64,000 nt of DNA from Arctopsyche grandis (GCF_051622035.1 NC_135360.1:13754001-13818000); one strand, 5' to 3'. Shown: positions 11,781-23,539, counted from the first letter of the stretch. Numbers and translations are program-made. The notes: generated from the sequence alone by a model not told the origin.

Positions 11781-13528
11781 CAGGGCTGTGGAATCGTTAA
11801 TTAAAACACGACTTCGATGTTGAAAATTGTAGAATTTAAGTTTTTCCCATTGGGTTAATTTTTGAATATTTCATGAGTGCTAATACGGGATGCCGCATAT
11901 AGTGAAACGAATAAATTTTCGCATTTGGCGTAATGGATAGGATTGCAATACCGATGGTTTACCGGTAAATTGACGAGATTTCACAATCGGTAAATTTTCG
12001 CGAATCGCGAATTTAGTACATACATATTTGCATTAAAAATCAATTCAAACGGCATATTGTGGATTAGGTTGTCTGAAATTTGTTTATTTTAGTATTATAT
12101 GTAACTATTTTTCAAATTGATAAATTTACTGGCAATACAGACCAACTAAATTGTATAGGTCATAAATATGATCAGACGGTTCAACTATGATCGAAACTTT
12201 CAAATGGTATACTTATACAAATCAACTTTAAATAAATAAATATAAAAATAAAAAATTAAATTAATTTATTATGTACTTAAATGCATTTATATGACATTAT
12301 TCACTTAAGATTATTTTTTAACTAGTGTTGTGCCCGTTGATTTCAATGGGTGACTTCGGAAAGGAATTGATACACGAATTAAAATAAAGTTATCTGTGAT
12401 ACCCGATATAATTGAACAGTTAAATTTTAATTCATTTTTTCGATGCTGTTCGTTTTTACGTGTATCGTAAACGTATACGAAAATCGTAAATGAATGAAAA
12501 AATTGTGACGCAATAATAATTTGAAACCTACCTCCCGCGCGTCGCCGCGAGCTCCCGCGCTATTATAGAACGGCGAGCGTTATCTCAGACAGACAGACGC
12601 ACAGAATAGCGAAATTATATTTTTTTAATTATTTACGATTCACGTTTTTAGGAATAGTAACCACATATGTACATATATTTAATCCACGAAAAAAACTTTT
12701 TTTATTTACCGGTAAATACCAGGTAGTAGAAAAAATGATTTACCGTTTACCGGTTTATAAAATTTTACGGTAAATTCTTTAGTATTAGTCTAATATAAGT
12801 ATCTGTCTAATATAAGGCCTCTCCCCAATTTGAACTAAATACTGGACTGGCGCGATGATTTTCAATTTGTCAATTATATAAATTATTATTCTAGGGAATT
12901 TTGAACATTGTTTGTCAAACTTTATTTTATATTCCATATTCCGTCAAAAATCATTTAAAAATATTCGTATAAATGCAATGTTTAACAAAAATAATAGTTT
13001 TCGGAATTTTTTGATTTCGATCAACTGGTTTCCGGAAACTTTTGATTTTCAACAACAGGTTTCCAACTTTTGATTTTCAACAACCACTGTGAACAGGGTC
13101 AGGTATCGATGCACTTACTCGATATCAGAAAAAAAGTAACGGAAGTTTAATTTGTAAATCGCTTGTGTTTTCGACATTTTTTTCAATTAATTCTTTTATT
13201 TTGCTTGTAACTAACCGAGGATGAGTAAATGGCGCCCTCTTCAGGACTAGCGCCCCAGGCGACCGCCCGTATCGCCCGCTCATGAGGCTGGCCCTGTCTA
13301 AACATAATAAAATAGACAAAGCTAGAAACACTATCATATGTCTCATATTTGCATATTGTTGTTGAGTCACTCTCAATTAGAAATTCAATATTCATAAACG
13401 TTATTAAATAAATAAAAAATCGAGAGTCAGAGTCACTCGATTTTTCGACGACTCCCGACTCCAACTAAAGAGACGACTCCCGACTCCAACTAAAGAGACG
13501 ACTCCACGACTTCGAATCCAGAGCCCTG
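11781..13528. mobile_element. probable degenerate hAT-like element or composite (CAGGGCTGTGG ends)
   Basis: It starts CAGGGCTGTGGAATCG and ends CGAATCCAGAGCCCTG, inverted repeats of 16 bp with two mismatches; CAGGG-type ends are typical of hAT elements. GACTCCGACTC phrases lie just inside the right end (13425-13510). Inside are TTTACCGGTAAA-type phrases near 11962 and 12705-12760. A probable retroposon end at 12320-12640 is also inside. No matching 8-bp flanks are visible, so the pairing of the ends is inferred. Confidence 0.45.
12320..12640. repeat. probable RTE-like retroposon 3' end
   Basis: The stretch begins near 'actagtgttgtgcccgttga' and ends in 'cagacagacagacgcacaga' followed by 'atagcgaaattatattttt'. 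This layout, with a CAGACAGACAGA run just before an AT tail, is familiar from insect RTE-type elements. No protein can be read. Confidence 0.4.
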
Positions 13529-13529
13529 T

Positions 13530-14425
13530 TTTCTTTATACAGGTTTAGACCGTGCATATATGATGATATATGTACAATATTGAAATAATGTTTTTAAGGA
13601 GACACTTATTTAATCTATCGGTAATCTAAAAGTCAAGTTTTACCTTTTTCGAAATAAGCAACTGTACGGTGAAAAAGTTTACAAACGTATGTGATTTTTT
13701 TATGTGACCAAACTTATTTTTATATTTAAATTAGTAAAAATACATACCGATTTCAATGTCAATAGACTTATATTCTGCATCTAACCAAATTGCACTCAAT
13801 TTAAAAAAAATCGCAACATCATCTAAGGTTTTTCTTAAATGTTTAGATTTTTCCTAAGCGACGACCTACATTAGGTTAACCTTGCTATCGTAAATTCAAT
13901 CGTTCTAAGACATACTGTTCAATTTAAATCAGTTGTTGACAACCAACCGTTTTTTAATCGTGTCTAGTTTAAATATGATTTCCCTTACCTTATTCCGCGA
14001 AAATCTACCTTACCACAAATATGTATATAAACCGACAATAATAATTAAGCAGGATTTCCAGTTAAAAACAAGTACTATTAATTAACACTTTATTCGAAAT
14101 ATGTACTCAAAATCGTATAACTTAACCACTTAAAAAGCTATAAGTATTGTTGTATATTTAATTTTATGAGAGATAAGCTTTTGATAAAGTGGGACATACA
14201 TTATGCATATGTATGTAATATTAATACACGATTTACTAAGCTCGAGTACCATTTTGTTTGCATTGAAGGGATAGCCTTGATTACTCGCCGCAAATGATAA
14301 ACATTTCCCAATAAGCGACACATGTACTATAATATCTAGTTACATATATATATTTTTAAATGTTCAGTTAGTCAAAATCATACATATGTATATGTAATTC
14401 AAAAATTTTAAACTTAAATTTCATG
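13530..14425. other. non-coding, AT-rich; no gene seen
   Basis: No domain-bearing frame and no transposon end were recognised. Confidence 0.4.
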
Positions 14426-14432
14426 TCTAAAC

Positions 14433-14589
14433 CAGTGGCGTGCGCTGAAATTCTCTCTTTTTGTCGTACAGCCTTACTTAATGTGCACGAGCAGGATACA
14501 AGAGGAACAGGCTGTTCCTCTTGTATCCCGTTCGTGCACATTAAGTAAGGCTGTACTACAAAAAGAGAGAATTTCAGCGCACGCCACTG
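14433..14589. mobile_element. hAT-type foldback MITE, near-perfect hairpin, 8-bp duplication
   Basis: The 157-bp element begins CAGTGGCGTGCGCTG and is an almost perfect inverted repeat over its full length: two arms of about 78 bp with about three mismatches and essentially no loop. It is flanked by a perfect 8-bp direct repeat GTCTAAAC (14425-14432 and 14590-14597), the mark of hAT transposition. The core phrase 'gagcaggatacaagaggaac' recurs in the element at 33309. The low arm divergence suggests a young insertion. It sits about 360 bp before the first visible ANKFY1 exon. Confidence 0.93.
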
Positions 14590-14958
14590 GTCTAAACATT
14601 TACAAGCTGACGTTTAATTTTTGTAAATATTGAAGAAATGTGACCTCTGCATAAAAAGGTCGTTTAATTTTTACTGTTTACATTTATGTAATGATTCTGA
14701 TATCGACTTTATCGCCACTATTTCACAATATCATACAAAATTCTATCCAAAAACATTGCTAGAGATCAACAGGTTACAGACCTCCTTTGCCAGATACTGC
14801 CATCCATTTTATGTTTATTTACTTTTTTTTATTTTGAATACATTTCACTCAAAAATAATGATCAATTTGTTTTTAAATTTACCTCTACTTATTAATTATA
14901 TAATTTTAGCTAAATAATTATACCTATAATATAATACTATTCTTTTTTGTACCCAAAG

Positions 14959-17900
14959 CTGAGTGAGACTGTGAATAAGGTATCTGCACGAGATGAACTA
15001 CCGTTAGAATTGGCATTGAAAGCGCAAGCTACTGGAATTGCACGCACTCTGCTACAACATTCAGCTTTGCCAGATGGAGGACTTCAGCAAAGGGGGGCTT
15101 CACCCTTGCACAGAGCTGCCATGGCTGGAGATACTTTCACCGCAGATTTCCTTGTTGACAATGGAGCTGATGTTAATCTCCTTACCAAGTAATTATACAT
15201 ATATAGAATTTTTACATAACACATACAATGTTTATTAAGTTTTTGGGTACTTATTGGTTATACGGGCGCATCTGAACATCGGGTATATACACTCACACAC
15301 ACACTTACAAATACACGGCAGTAACATGAATGGCCTCTAGGAAGATTTAGTAAAATGACAGTACACAAGTGGTACGCAACCATTTATTGACATTATTTAC
15401 ACCATTGATTACATTGTGGTACGGCTCGTCAACACATATGTAGAAAGTAATTTTGCAAAGTTTATGTGGCGGCATATAACACTAAACCAACATCCATTTC
15501 AAAAGATTCTCTCTCACAATAAGACAATATTTTCCTCCACCAGAACATATGTCAAATTTATAAACCTATAATATATAGGTATGTATGTATGTATGTATAA
15601 TAAAATTATTTAAAAAATGCGTTTTCGATTTTTATCGATATTGTTCAATGTAACGTCAATCATAAATACCCAGAGGCCATTTATGTAATTGCCATGTATT
15701 TTTTTATTATAGTTGGTGTAAGTGTGTATACTCAATGCTCAGATGCGCCCATATATAACCAATAATTATAAATTTTTTGCTATATTAAAATATTTACTTT
15801 TTTCATTCACAGAGACAATAGTGATTCGGTTTTGCATCTTATAGCTGGATTGAATGCTTCTTCTCATGATGAAAAAACACTTATTGAAATCGCTAAAATT
15901 GCTGAAAAAATCATAGCCAAAGGGATCAACGTCAATAATCAAAATAAAAATGGATTGTTAGTTGGATATTTTTTTTTTATATTACATCAACATTTTTTGT
16001 AAAAATAATCTTGTGGATTTCTTTCAAAAACATTTTTTTTGCAAAGATTGTTATAGTGTATAAAATTTTTTTATCAGATAAATAATTGATGTGTATATTA
16101 TAATCTAACATGCTGAAATATTAAGTTTTGATTATGATATTTTATTTATTTACTTTTAGTACTCCGTTACATCTTGCAGTTTTGAATAAAAATGATAAAA
16201 TATTTAGCCTACTTATTGCTCATGAAAAAGTCGACACTGATGTACGTACTTTGCAAGATGAACATTCGGCCTTATTTTATTCGCTGGTTGACGAAAAGAA
16301 CTGTAATATTCTCAATGGTCATGATGTTTTCGCTTCGTCCTCAATTGAAATCAGTAATCCGTTTGATGATCAATCTCCAACTAAAAGTGATAATAATGTT
16401 GCTGATGTGCTAAATTTTGGATTTGCCACTAAACTTATTGAAAAAGGATGCCAATTAAACCCTGTATATGCCAGTACTTGGGATAATTTATTGATTTTGC
16501 TGGCCAAAAAGAAATGTGAAGTATGTTAAAACCTATTAGTACTATTGTGTAATATGCATATTTAGCTTACGTTAAATTTGTCATTATATTTCAGGAGTCT
16601 GCATTATTCCTCTGCAAACACATTGTGGGTTCAATGGATCATATAAACTCAGAAGGACTCACTGCCTTGCATGTTGCCTGCTTGGAAGGACTAGAAAATC
16701 TTACTAAATCGTTGCTAGAAAAAGATGCTAATCCTAATCTGCAAACTTCCTATGGAGAAAAGCCTAACTGTGTTTATAGGTTATTTTTATTTTTCATAAA
16801 TAAAAAATACACGTTTTTATATATTTAAAATATAATTTTAATCTGTAGGCAAACTCCAATTCATTTTGCCGTGTTGAAAAATCATGAAGGTCCCATTTTG
16901 GCAATAATAGAACGGAAATTGTATTTGAATGCCAACTCTGCAAAAGCCAATGAAGGAAACGGTATACTTGTTCCGAATTTTAATTTGAAAAACTCGGACG
17001 GTGATACGCCTCTAAGTCTTGCTTTAGAACTAGGTAAACTAGAGTTTTCACTCAAGACTATAATCACTTGAAACTTTAATTCTCATGTAAACCTTATTTT
17101 CAGGACACTTAAGCTTAGTAGTTTCCCTGATTAAGGGTGGAGCAGATGTCAATGCTCGGAATGGAAAAGGCTTTACATTATTACATCAAGCAATTCTGAA
17201 AGAAGATTCGAAAACAGCTATATTTTTATTAGATCATGGTGCAGATATGAATGCCTTGTAACTTAATTTTATTTTTAATATATGTACATATTGGTTTATT
17301 ATTTATTTTTATTCCACTCGTTATTTTTTTCCTGAAACAGAACTGAAGTTGGAGAAACCCCTCTACAATTAGCTATTCACTGTCGTCTTGGGTTATTAGT
17401 TGAAGGCATGTGCATTCGTGGTATTGACATGGGTCGTTTAGATCAACATGGTATACCACCGCTTTGGGCAGCTTTAGATTCTTCACAAGAAGAAGTAGCT
17501 AGTGTAAGATATTAGTATGCTTTTAGTTCACTACTATTTCTTAAATTGTATTTATAATTTAATTTTATATTATTTTGTTATTTTAGATACTTGTGAGAAA
17601 TGGAGCTGATGCGGATTGTTGGGGACCAGGACCTGAAGGATGTTTACAAACTCTCCTTCATAAGTAATTACATATACATAGAGTTCAATTGAATTTTTAG
17701 GTCTATTATTGTATTATATTAAATATATATTATTTATAAAATCATTTTTCGTTACGTATAATAGGGCAATTGATGAAAACAAGGAGTCGTTAGCTCAATT
17801 TTTAATTAGATCAGGCTGTGATGTAGAATCCCCTCGAAGAATCGGCCCAAGTGGTCAAGGTGCAGATATGGTTTCTGATCAACAAACGCCACTCCATTTG

Positions 17901-19666
17901 TGTTGCGCTTGGGGTCTTATGAATGTTATTCAGGTAATACATAATTGTTATCGAAAAAAAAATATGAAACGTACATGCATACAATCAAATTGAAAGTGAT
18001 GGTTTATGAAATAATTGCAGACTTTAATTGAACATGGTGCAAATGTAAATGCACGAGATTCCGATGGTAAAACTCCATTGCACATCGCAATAGAAAACCA
18101 ACATCCTGAAATAATTAGCCTTTTGCTATCACAACCGTCCAACGATTTGACTCTTAGAGATAAGCAGGGACTTTCTCCTTTTGCCACTGCCCTCACTGTT
18201 AGAAACAACAAGGCCGCTCAATCTATATTGGATCGACTTCCAACTGCCGCTGAACAGGTTTGTTACATCAATACAAACTTTCGATTTGTTCTATTAAACA
18301 TACATTTTTAAGTAACCCTTTTTTATTAAAAGCTTTTATTTAATTTGAGATGTGATGTTTTAAATTTAAGGTCGATACGAAAGGTCGCAATTTCTTGCAT
18401 CTTGCGATTCAAAAGAAAGATGTTGAAAGCGTTATGTTTTTACTCTCCGTTGAAGTAGATGTAAATTCCCGTGTTCAAGATGCTGCCCTTACTCCACCAC
18501 TTTTACTAGCTGCAGCTGTCGGAGATGAAATTTTATTACGTAGTTTATTGCTAGCTGGTGCTCGTCCTAATGACCGGGATGCTCATAAGTTAGTACATAC
18601 AATATTCCGGCGTTACATGTCAATACGTAATACGATATGTTTGTCATACGATTTTGTTCAAATTTTATTTCAATATAGGCAATCGGCTTTACATGTAGCT
18701 TCCAAAGAAGGTCACGCATCTATTGTATCGGCTTTGCTTCAAAATGGTGCAGATTTCGATGCCGTGGATTCAAACGGCGACAATGCATTGCACATTGCAG
18801 CGAGAGAAGGCCACATTGCAGTCGCCAGAGCATTGTTAACCGAATCTGAACTTAATGCAGAAGCGATCAATCTAAAAGGCAAATAAATTTCTTATATTGA
18901 TTTCGAAAAATTAGCGCGCAAAACTTATATAAAATTTGATTTTGGCGATTTTCCAGGGCGCAATCCTCTCCACGAATTATGTAGGTGTGGAAAAGAAAAT
19001 GCAGCTGCCATATGTGAATTGTTTCTCGAATGTATGAAGGATTATCCAGTAGATAAAACTGACTTACAGGTTTGATTCCGTCGTCCGAATATTATATTTG
19101 TATCATTTCTTACGAAATTATAACAATAACTATGTTTTAGGGAAACTCACCGTTGCTATTGGCCTATATGAGAGGTCAGGGTGCTTTATGCAGAGTATTG
19201 GTGAATGCAAAGGCTCGGCTGGCAACCGAAAATAAAGATGGTGTCACCATTTTTAATTACCAGGTATACATTTTGTTGTATTTACAGTGTGCTATATGAT
19301 TTGTAGTATATAATTTAACAAATAACGGATATCACAGGTAGCAACAAAGCAATTACTTCATCGTCTTTTGGACGCCCTTCCAGCAGAGGCTCTTTGGGTT
19401 GACAGCGACTTATGTCAAGAGTGTGGAACAAAATTCACAATTACAATGAGAAAACATCATTGGTATAAAAAAAAAAGTTATTTTGATAATATTACATGGT
19501 AGACTGAAGTTTAAATTTTTATTATGTTATTTTCAGTCGACATTGTGGTCGTACATTATGCTCCAAGTGTTCGAGTCAAGATGTTCCAATATTAAAATTT
19601 AATCAAACGAAACCTGTGAGAGTTTGCACTATTTGTTTTACGGTATTGCAAGTCGGACCCAGATAA
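14959..19666 (+). CDS. ANKFY1: ANKFY1 / Rabankyrin-5 (ankyrin repeats + FYVE), 5' part missing
   Basis: Family role: a Rab5 effector on early endosomes that binds PI3P through its FYVE domain and acts in macropinocytosis and endosomal trafficking. Exons, all in frame: 14959-15188, 15813-15956, 16160-16520, 16595-16779, 16849-17033, 17104-17257, 17341-17503, 17587-17663, 17765-17933, 18021-18257, 18371-18588, 18679-18878, 18957-19069, 19141-19263, 19338-19462, 19537-19666. These give 937 codons of protein plus a stop. The protein is a long run of ankyrin repeats (for example TPLHIAIENQHPEIISLLL) ending in a FYVE finger with the motif RKHHCRHCGR and four CxxC pairs. The order matches vertebrate ANKFY1 from about residue 250 onward, including CWGPGPEGCLQTLLH and IFNYQVATKQLL. 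The BTB domain and start codon are not in the window. The intron after 18878 uses a GC donor. Confidence 0.95.
15246..15769. mobile_element. MITE family B, copy 1 (ANKFY1 intron)
   Basis: Terminal inverted repeats of about 45 bp: left GGTACTTATTGGTTATACGG, continuing with gcgcatctgaacatcg; right end its complement (gatgctcagatgcgcccata, then taaccaataatta). The flanks AAGTTTTTG and AATTTTTTG suggest a mutated 8-9 bp duplication. An internal marker 'tcgatttttatcgatattgt' followed by 'aacgtcaatcat' is shared with the copies at 42765 and 45045. It is non-coding and lies in the intron between the first two visible exons. Confidence 0.8.
15588..15600. repeat. (GTAT)n microsatellite
   Basis: A short run of GTAT units within MITE family B copy 1. 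Confidence 0.6.
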
Positions 19667-19679
19667 TACAATTATATTT

Positions 19680-20687
19680 TTTCTTTTGTATCGTGATTTC
19701 ATTTTATTTACAAAACGAATGGTGTCACATTATTATATAACATTTTATTTAAATCCCAATTTATTCAATTATAGCATATATTGTAAACAATATACACATG
19801 TATATGATTTCAGCTTTGCACTTAATATACGTATGTATTTTATATCGTACATCAAAAATTATGTATGTGTTGAATTTTTTGATATAGTATATATAAATTA
19901 TTTTTATATATGTAATTTAGTGAGATTATTCTATTGTATAAATTTTGTTATAATCATATGTTTGCTTAGTTCTTCAAAATATTTTACCTTAAGCTTATAA
20001 TAAATACGGTGCCATGATTACTTTATTTTAGTACATAAATATATGGCCACAATATATTATACATTCATAACGTCTCTGTAAAATGCATTAAAAATATATA
20101 TTTGCACACCTTAATTTAATATTACGAATTTAGTCTATAATTTATCTTATTTCATTCCATTGAAAACCATTTAACATTCCGAATGGTATTTGAGATGTTT
20201 TTCTATTACATTAATGACAAAACTTAATCTGAAACGTTTTTATTTTTATCTCTTCGGTATTTATTGGTAAACTTGATGCTCAGATGCGTCAGTATAACCA
20301 ATAAATACCATCTTTTTTTTCAGAATTAGTGTTATAGTGAAATACACAACTTAATGTTAATTTCTAGTGATTTTTTTTTAAGTCACAAAAGAATTTCTGT
20401 GTAGCTTTGTACGTATTTATATGCATTTAAAATTTATAGAAATAAATATTTAAAAAGCATCCATCTTTAATGTGCATTCTTAAATACTGGAAATCATTAA
20501 TATAATTATAATTGGTATTTTATGAAAAATCTCGTATGGGTACAATTCAATATTTTTAAAATTGAAACAACTATTAATATGGATATTATATTTCTAACAA
20601 TGAAATTATATACAGTAAAAGTTTATAGTTATAATTTAACTATAAAACAATAATCAAAACTTCCCGCTGTTGGATCATAGAATTATT
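19680..20687. other. ANKFY1 3' flank and UQCRH 3' flank
   Basis: AT-rich sequence between the convergent ANKFY1 and UQCRH genes. It should contain both 3' UTRs; 'aataaa' occurs at 19999-20004. The only structured piece is the small repeat at 20256-20309. Confidence 0.5.
20256..20309. mobile_element. 54-bp remnant made only of MITE family B ends
   Basis: GGTATTTATTGGT and its inverted copy ACCAATAAATACC bracket the family B right-end phrase 'gatgctcagatgcg'. The internal body is gone. The flanks ATCTCTTC and ATCTTTTT are similar at 6 of 8 positions, which would fit an old 8-bp duplication. It appears to be an extreme internal-deletion derivative. Confidence 0.65.
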
Positions 20688-21024
20688 TTACTTAAGCTTA
20701 GTAAAGAGATCTTTTGCAACGCAATGATCGATTACATGGAAGTAATCAAACAGCTCCTCCGAACAGGTCTCGGCAGTTTTTTTGCGAGAGTTGACACGAT
20801 CGGTGCAAGCTTGAAATTTTTCATGCAACTTCATAGCTTTTTCACCCTCGGCGCACTTATCCTGTAATATTTAAAACGACAATGTCAACATTCGATTTAC
20901 AATACACATTTCACAGTAAGAATACAAAACTACATACCCGTAGAGCTTGTTGAGGATCGATTAATTCTTCCTCTTCTTCTTGCGCCTTCACTGCGGGGAA
21001 CACTGACATCTTTTTTTCAGACAT
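20688..21024 (-). CDS. UQCRH: UQCRH, cytochrome b-c1 complex hinge subunit (subunit 6)
   Basis: An 86-residue protein from two exons on the minus strand: 21024-20938 and 20861-20688, joined in frame (29 + 57 codons plus stop). Mature hinge proteins sit on the intermembrane-space side of respiratory complex III and assist the cytochrome c1-cytochrome c interaction. The sequence starts MSEKKMSVFPAVKA, has the usual acidic stretch (QEEEEEL) and then the twin cysteine pairs of the family: KCAEGEK, FQACTDRV, AETCSEELFDYFHVIDHC. Length and cysteine spacing fit the family. A possible acceptor (ACAG) at about 21039 suggests a 5' UTR intron. It converges with ANKFY1. Confidence 0.95.
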
Positions 21025-21039
21025 TCTGGTGATATCGTC

Positions 21040-22729
21040 TGTAACGTCAACATGAAATAAATGCGTTATATTTTCTCATTCGATATATTTGAGAATAGTA
21101 TATTCGACATGATTTTATATTAATTTTTTTTTTTTTAAATCATTAAGGTTAAAATTTCATTACATCATTTAACACGTTCAAATTACTTAAATTCATATAA
21201 TTTATCAGACAAATTGAATAAACCTAGTATGAGAAATAAAATAGATTATATGTGATTGGAGGCTAAACGTTCATTATGAATAATTTTGACACCTGATTGA
21301 CATCGCTAAATTTATATGTATGCGCTTATAAGTGAAAGATGAATATAAAATAGTTCAAAATGGCATTCACAAACATACGATTCGATTTACAAATTAAAGT
21401 AGGTAATATTTACATATAACGATCGGTCCTCAGCAGAATACAATGAAGTGCACCCCTTGACAAAACCACCGCGAAATTGTGACGTAACTATGATCACCTG
21501 TCGCCGTCACTGCGCACTCCTCAACTCCTTTGTAAAAGCTTTTTTTTCATGTACAGCCAGCTAAATAATTAGGGGAAGTTACAATAATTGTTCTGATGAA
21601 ATTGAAAAACATAATAATGGCATCTTTATGTGGCATTATACCTATTACAAAAACAAACATTGATTTTGAACAAAGCTTTTATTGTTGTTTTTTACAAGTA
21701 TGTATTCATTACTAGTGGTTTTACCCGGCTTCTCTCAGTGTTTGTAATATAAACCGCTTAAACAAATGGCTAATCCATTACATTTATTTGAATCGAAAAA
21801 AAATAATATTCAACGATATCAATATCGTCGGCATAGAAATTTTGGTTTGTTTGATGACGTCACGAATTCTACGACCCAAAACTTGCAAAGTCTCTTTCGA
21901 AATTATATATTAGATGAATTTGTAAGCGCGGGTCATCAAAAACCAATTATCACGCGCTACTAGACGAGAACCAAATTACAACTATATTTATGTATGCACT
22001 TGGAAATGGTCTTAAACGTATAGAAATAAAAGTAGGAAAAAATATATATTTTTAAGTTTTTTTAAATCGGAGCCGGAATCAATTTTTAGCGTCTCCACGG
22101 TCCTAGTTTCTAATTAAAATTTGTTTTAAGTATCAATTACCTTGCTTCATAGCATAGGTAAGGTGATTATTCGTACTAGTTTTACCAGTACAGTATTGGT
22201 TTTTTGGGTAACTTTTTTTTCGATCTTTCGATTTAAGTTCAAATCACTTTCGATGCAGTAACCCAGACCCAATAGATCGATTGAAATATTCAAGACCTTC
22301 AGCGAAAATGATGTCTGCAACAATAGAGACGTAATTTCAGTTTTTTCTAGGGAGGGGCATAAGCTGAAATATAATAAAAACGTCAAACTACGAATGAATA
22401 AGTTTGCGTGTATAGTATATATAAAGACATGCCACGTTGTCAACCAAAACTATAAATTACTTCCTCAAAATTCATTTTTAATAATTGAAGTATTTAGAAA
22501 TATATTTTTGCAAAAAATTGTCATCTTTTTTTTATGATGGAACAGCGTTCAGCGTTCGCACGTACATAATGATATTCCATATTTATAAAATTCGGCATAG
22601 GAAAATAAAAATATAAATATTTTAAAAGCTACTATAAATTTTATATAAATTAAATTCGGATAAAACTTTGATTTAGCAAAAATCTTGACATGTGAAGCAC
22701 CTTTTTTGTTAAAAAGAAGTCCTGAGCAT
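21040..22729. other. intergenic between UQCRH and SETD1
   Basis: AT-rich and non-coding. It holds the UQCRH promoter side and the repeat at 21711-21925. A segment near 22060-22110 ('cggagccggaatc' and 'gtctccacggtcct') resembles degraded GACTCC-type transposon ends. Confidence 0.45.
21711..21925 (+). repeat. interspersed repeat copy, inverse of 8037-8275
   Basis: Same ordered phrases as the copy at 8037-8275, in the opposite orientation. A 65-codon open frame (21766-21963) falls inside and is a by-product of the repeat; the other copy does not conserve it. Confidence 0.65.
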
Positions 22730-22737
22730 AATTATTT

Positions 22738-23130
22738 GGTAAACGGACTACTAGTCATATGTGAACCAGTCACAGGACAACTGGTCGCTCTAGATCGGTC
22801 ACACGTGATCACCCGTCACACTAAAACTGGTCACACCCTAAAATCGGTCACGAGAAAACTGTCACGAGTTTTCTCGTGACAGATTTTAGGGTGTGACCAG
22901 TTTTAGTGTGACGGGTGATCACGTGTGACCGATCTAGAGCGACCGGTTGTCCTGTGACCGGTTCACATTTTACTAGTAATCACTAGTCACCGGACCCAGA
23001 AGGGGCCGCGTATTGTTCAAAGGTTGTAAATGCATTGTTAAAGGTTTGCCGAAACTTTTTTATAAAGGATTTACAACAATGGAACATTAGATACCACTGT
23101 CACTATCCTACCTCTAGTAATCACTGAACC
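22738..23130. mobile_element. hAT-type foldback element with phrase-array arms, 8-bp duplication
   Basis: It starts GGTAAACGGACTACTAGTCA and ends in ...AATCACTGAACC. It is flanked by a perfect 8-bp direct repeat AATTATTT (22730-22737 and 23131-23138). From 22738 to about 22985 it is a long hairpin. Each arm is a string of related phrases: gaaccagtcac, actggtcgc, atcggtcacac, gtcacactaaaac, tggtcacaccctaaaa, tcggtcacgagaaaac. The 145 bp from 22985 to 23130 are an unpaired tail. A second copy with its own duplication is at 45631. It is non-coding. Confidence 0.9.
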
Positions 23131-23140
23131 AATTATTTAT

Positions 23141-23350
23141 AGTTCGGTGATTATTCCCCACAATGCGATCTCGCAGACGTCACTAAAATCTCGATCACGG
23201 AACATCTGACACCCAAAAATTCCATCCATCGAGATTTACCCACGCAAACTATCCTACTAACGAGAACTCTAGTGCCAGATATTCCGTATTCGCAATTTTC
23301 GTAGCAACGATTGTCGTGTGTATGATTTTATGCGAGCAACACGTGACAAG
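23141..23350. mobile_element. MITE of the 6109 / 38125 family
   Basis: It begins GTTCGGTGATTA, the same end as the element at 38125 and the inverse of the right end of the 45631 element. It carries the ordered phrases 'gtcactaaaatctcgatcacggaaca', 'actaacgagaact' and 'gtgccagatattcc'. It starts directly after the duplication of the previous element, so two related elements lie back to back. The right boundary is approximate. Confidence 0.6.
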
Positions 23351-23539
23351 GGAGCGAATGAACGCAGTGTAATAATGGCGAAACGAAAGAAACGTAATAT
23401 GTATTCGATTCGATTCGAAGTTTTGACAGAACAGAACGTTAGCGTGACGCACAGTTGGACGTAGGTGCCGAGCGCTAGAGTAGGGAGTAGTGGTATGTTT
23501 GCATGTGTGCATGTGTATGAAGTACATAGTAGTGAGTAG

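Noticed and set aside
21766-21963. 65-codon open frame as a gene
   Set aside because: It falls inside an interspersed repeat whose other copy does not keep the frame.
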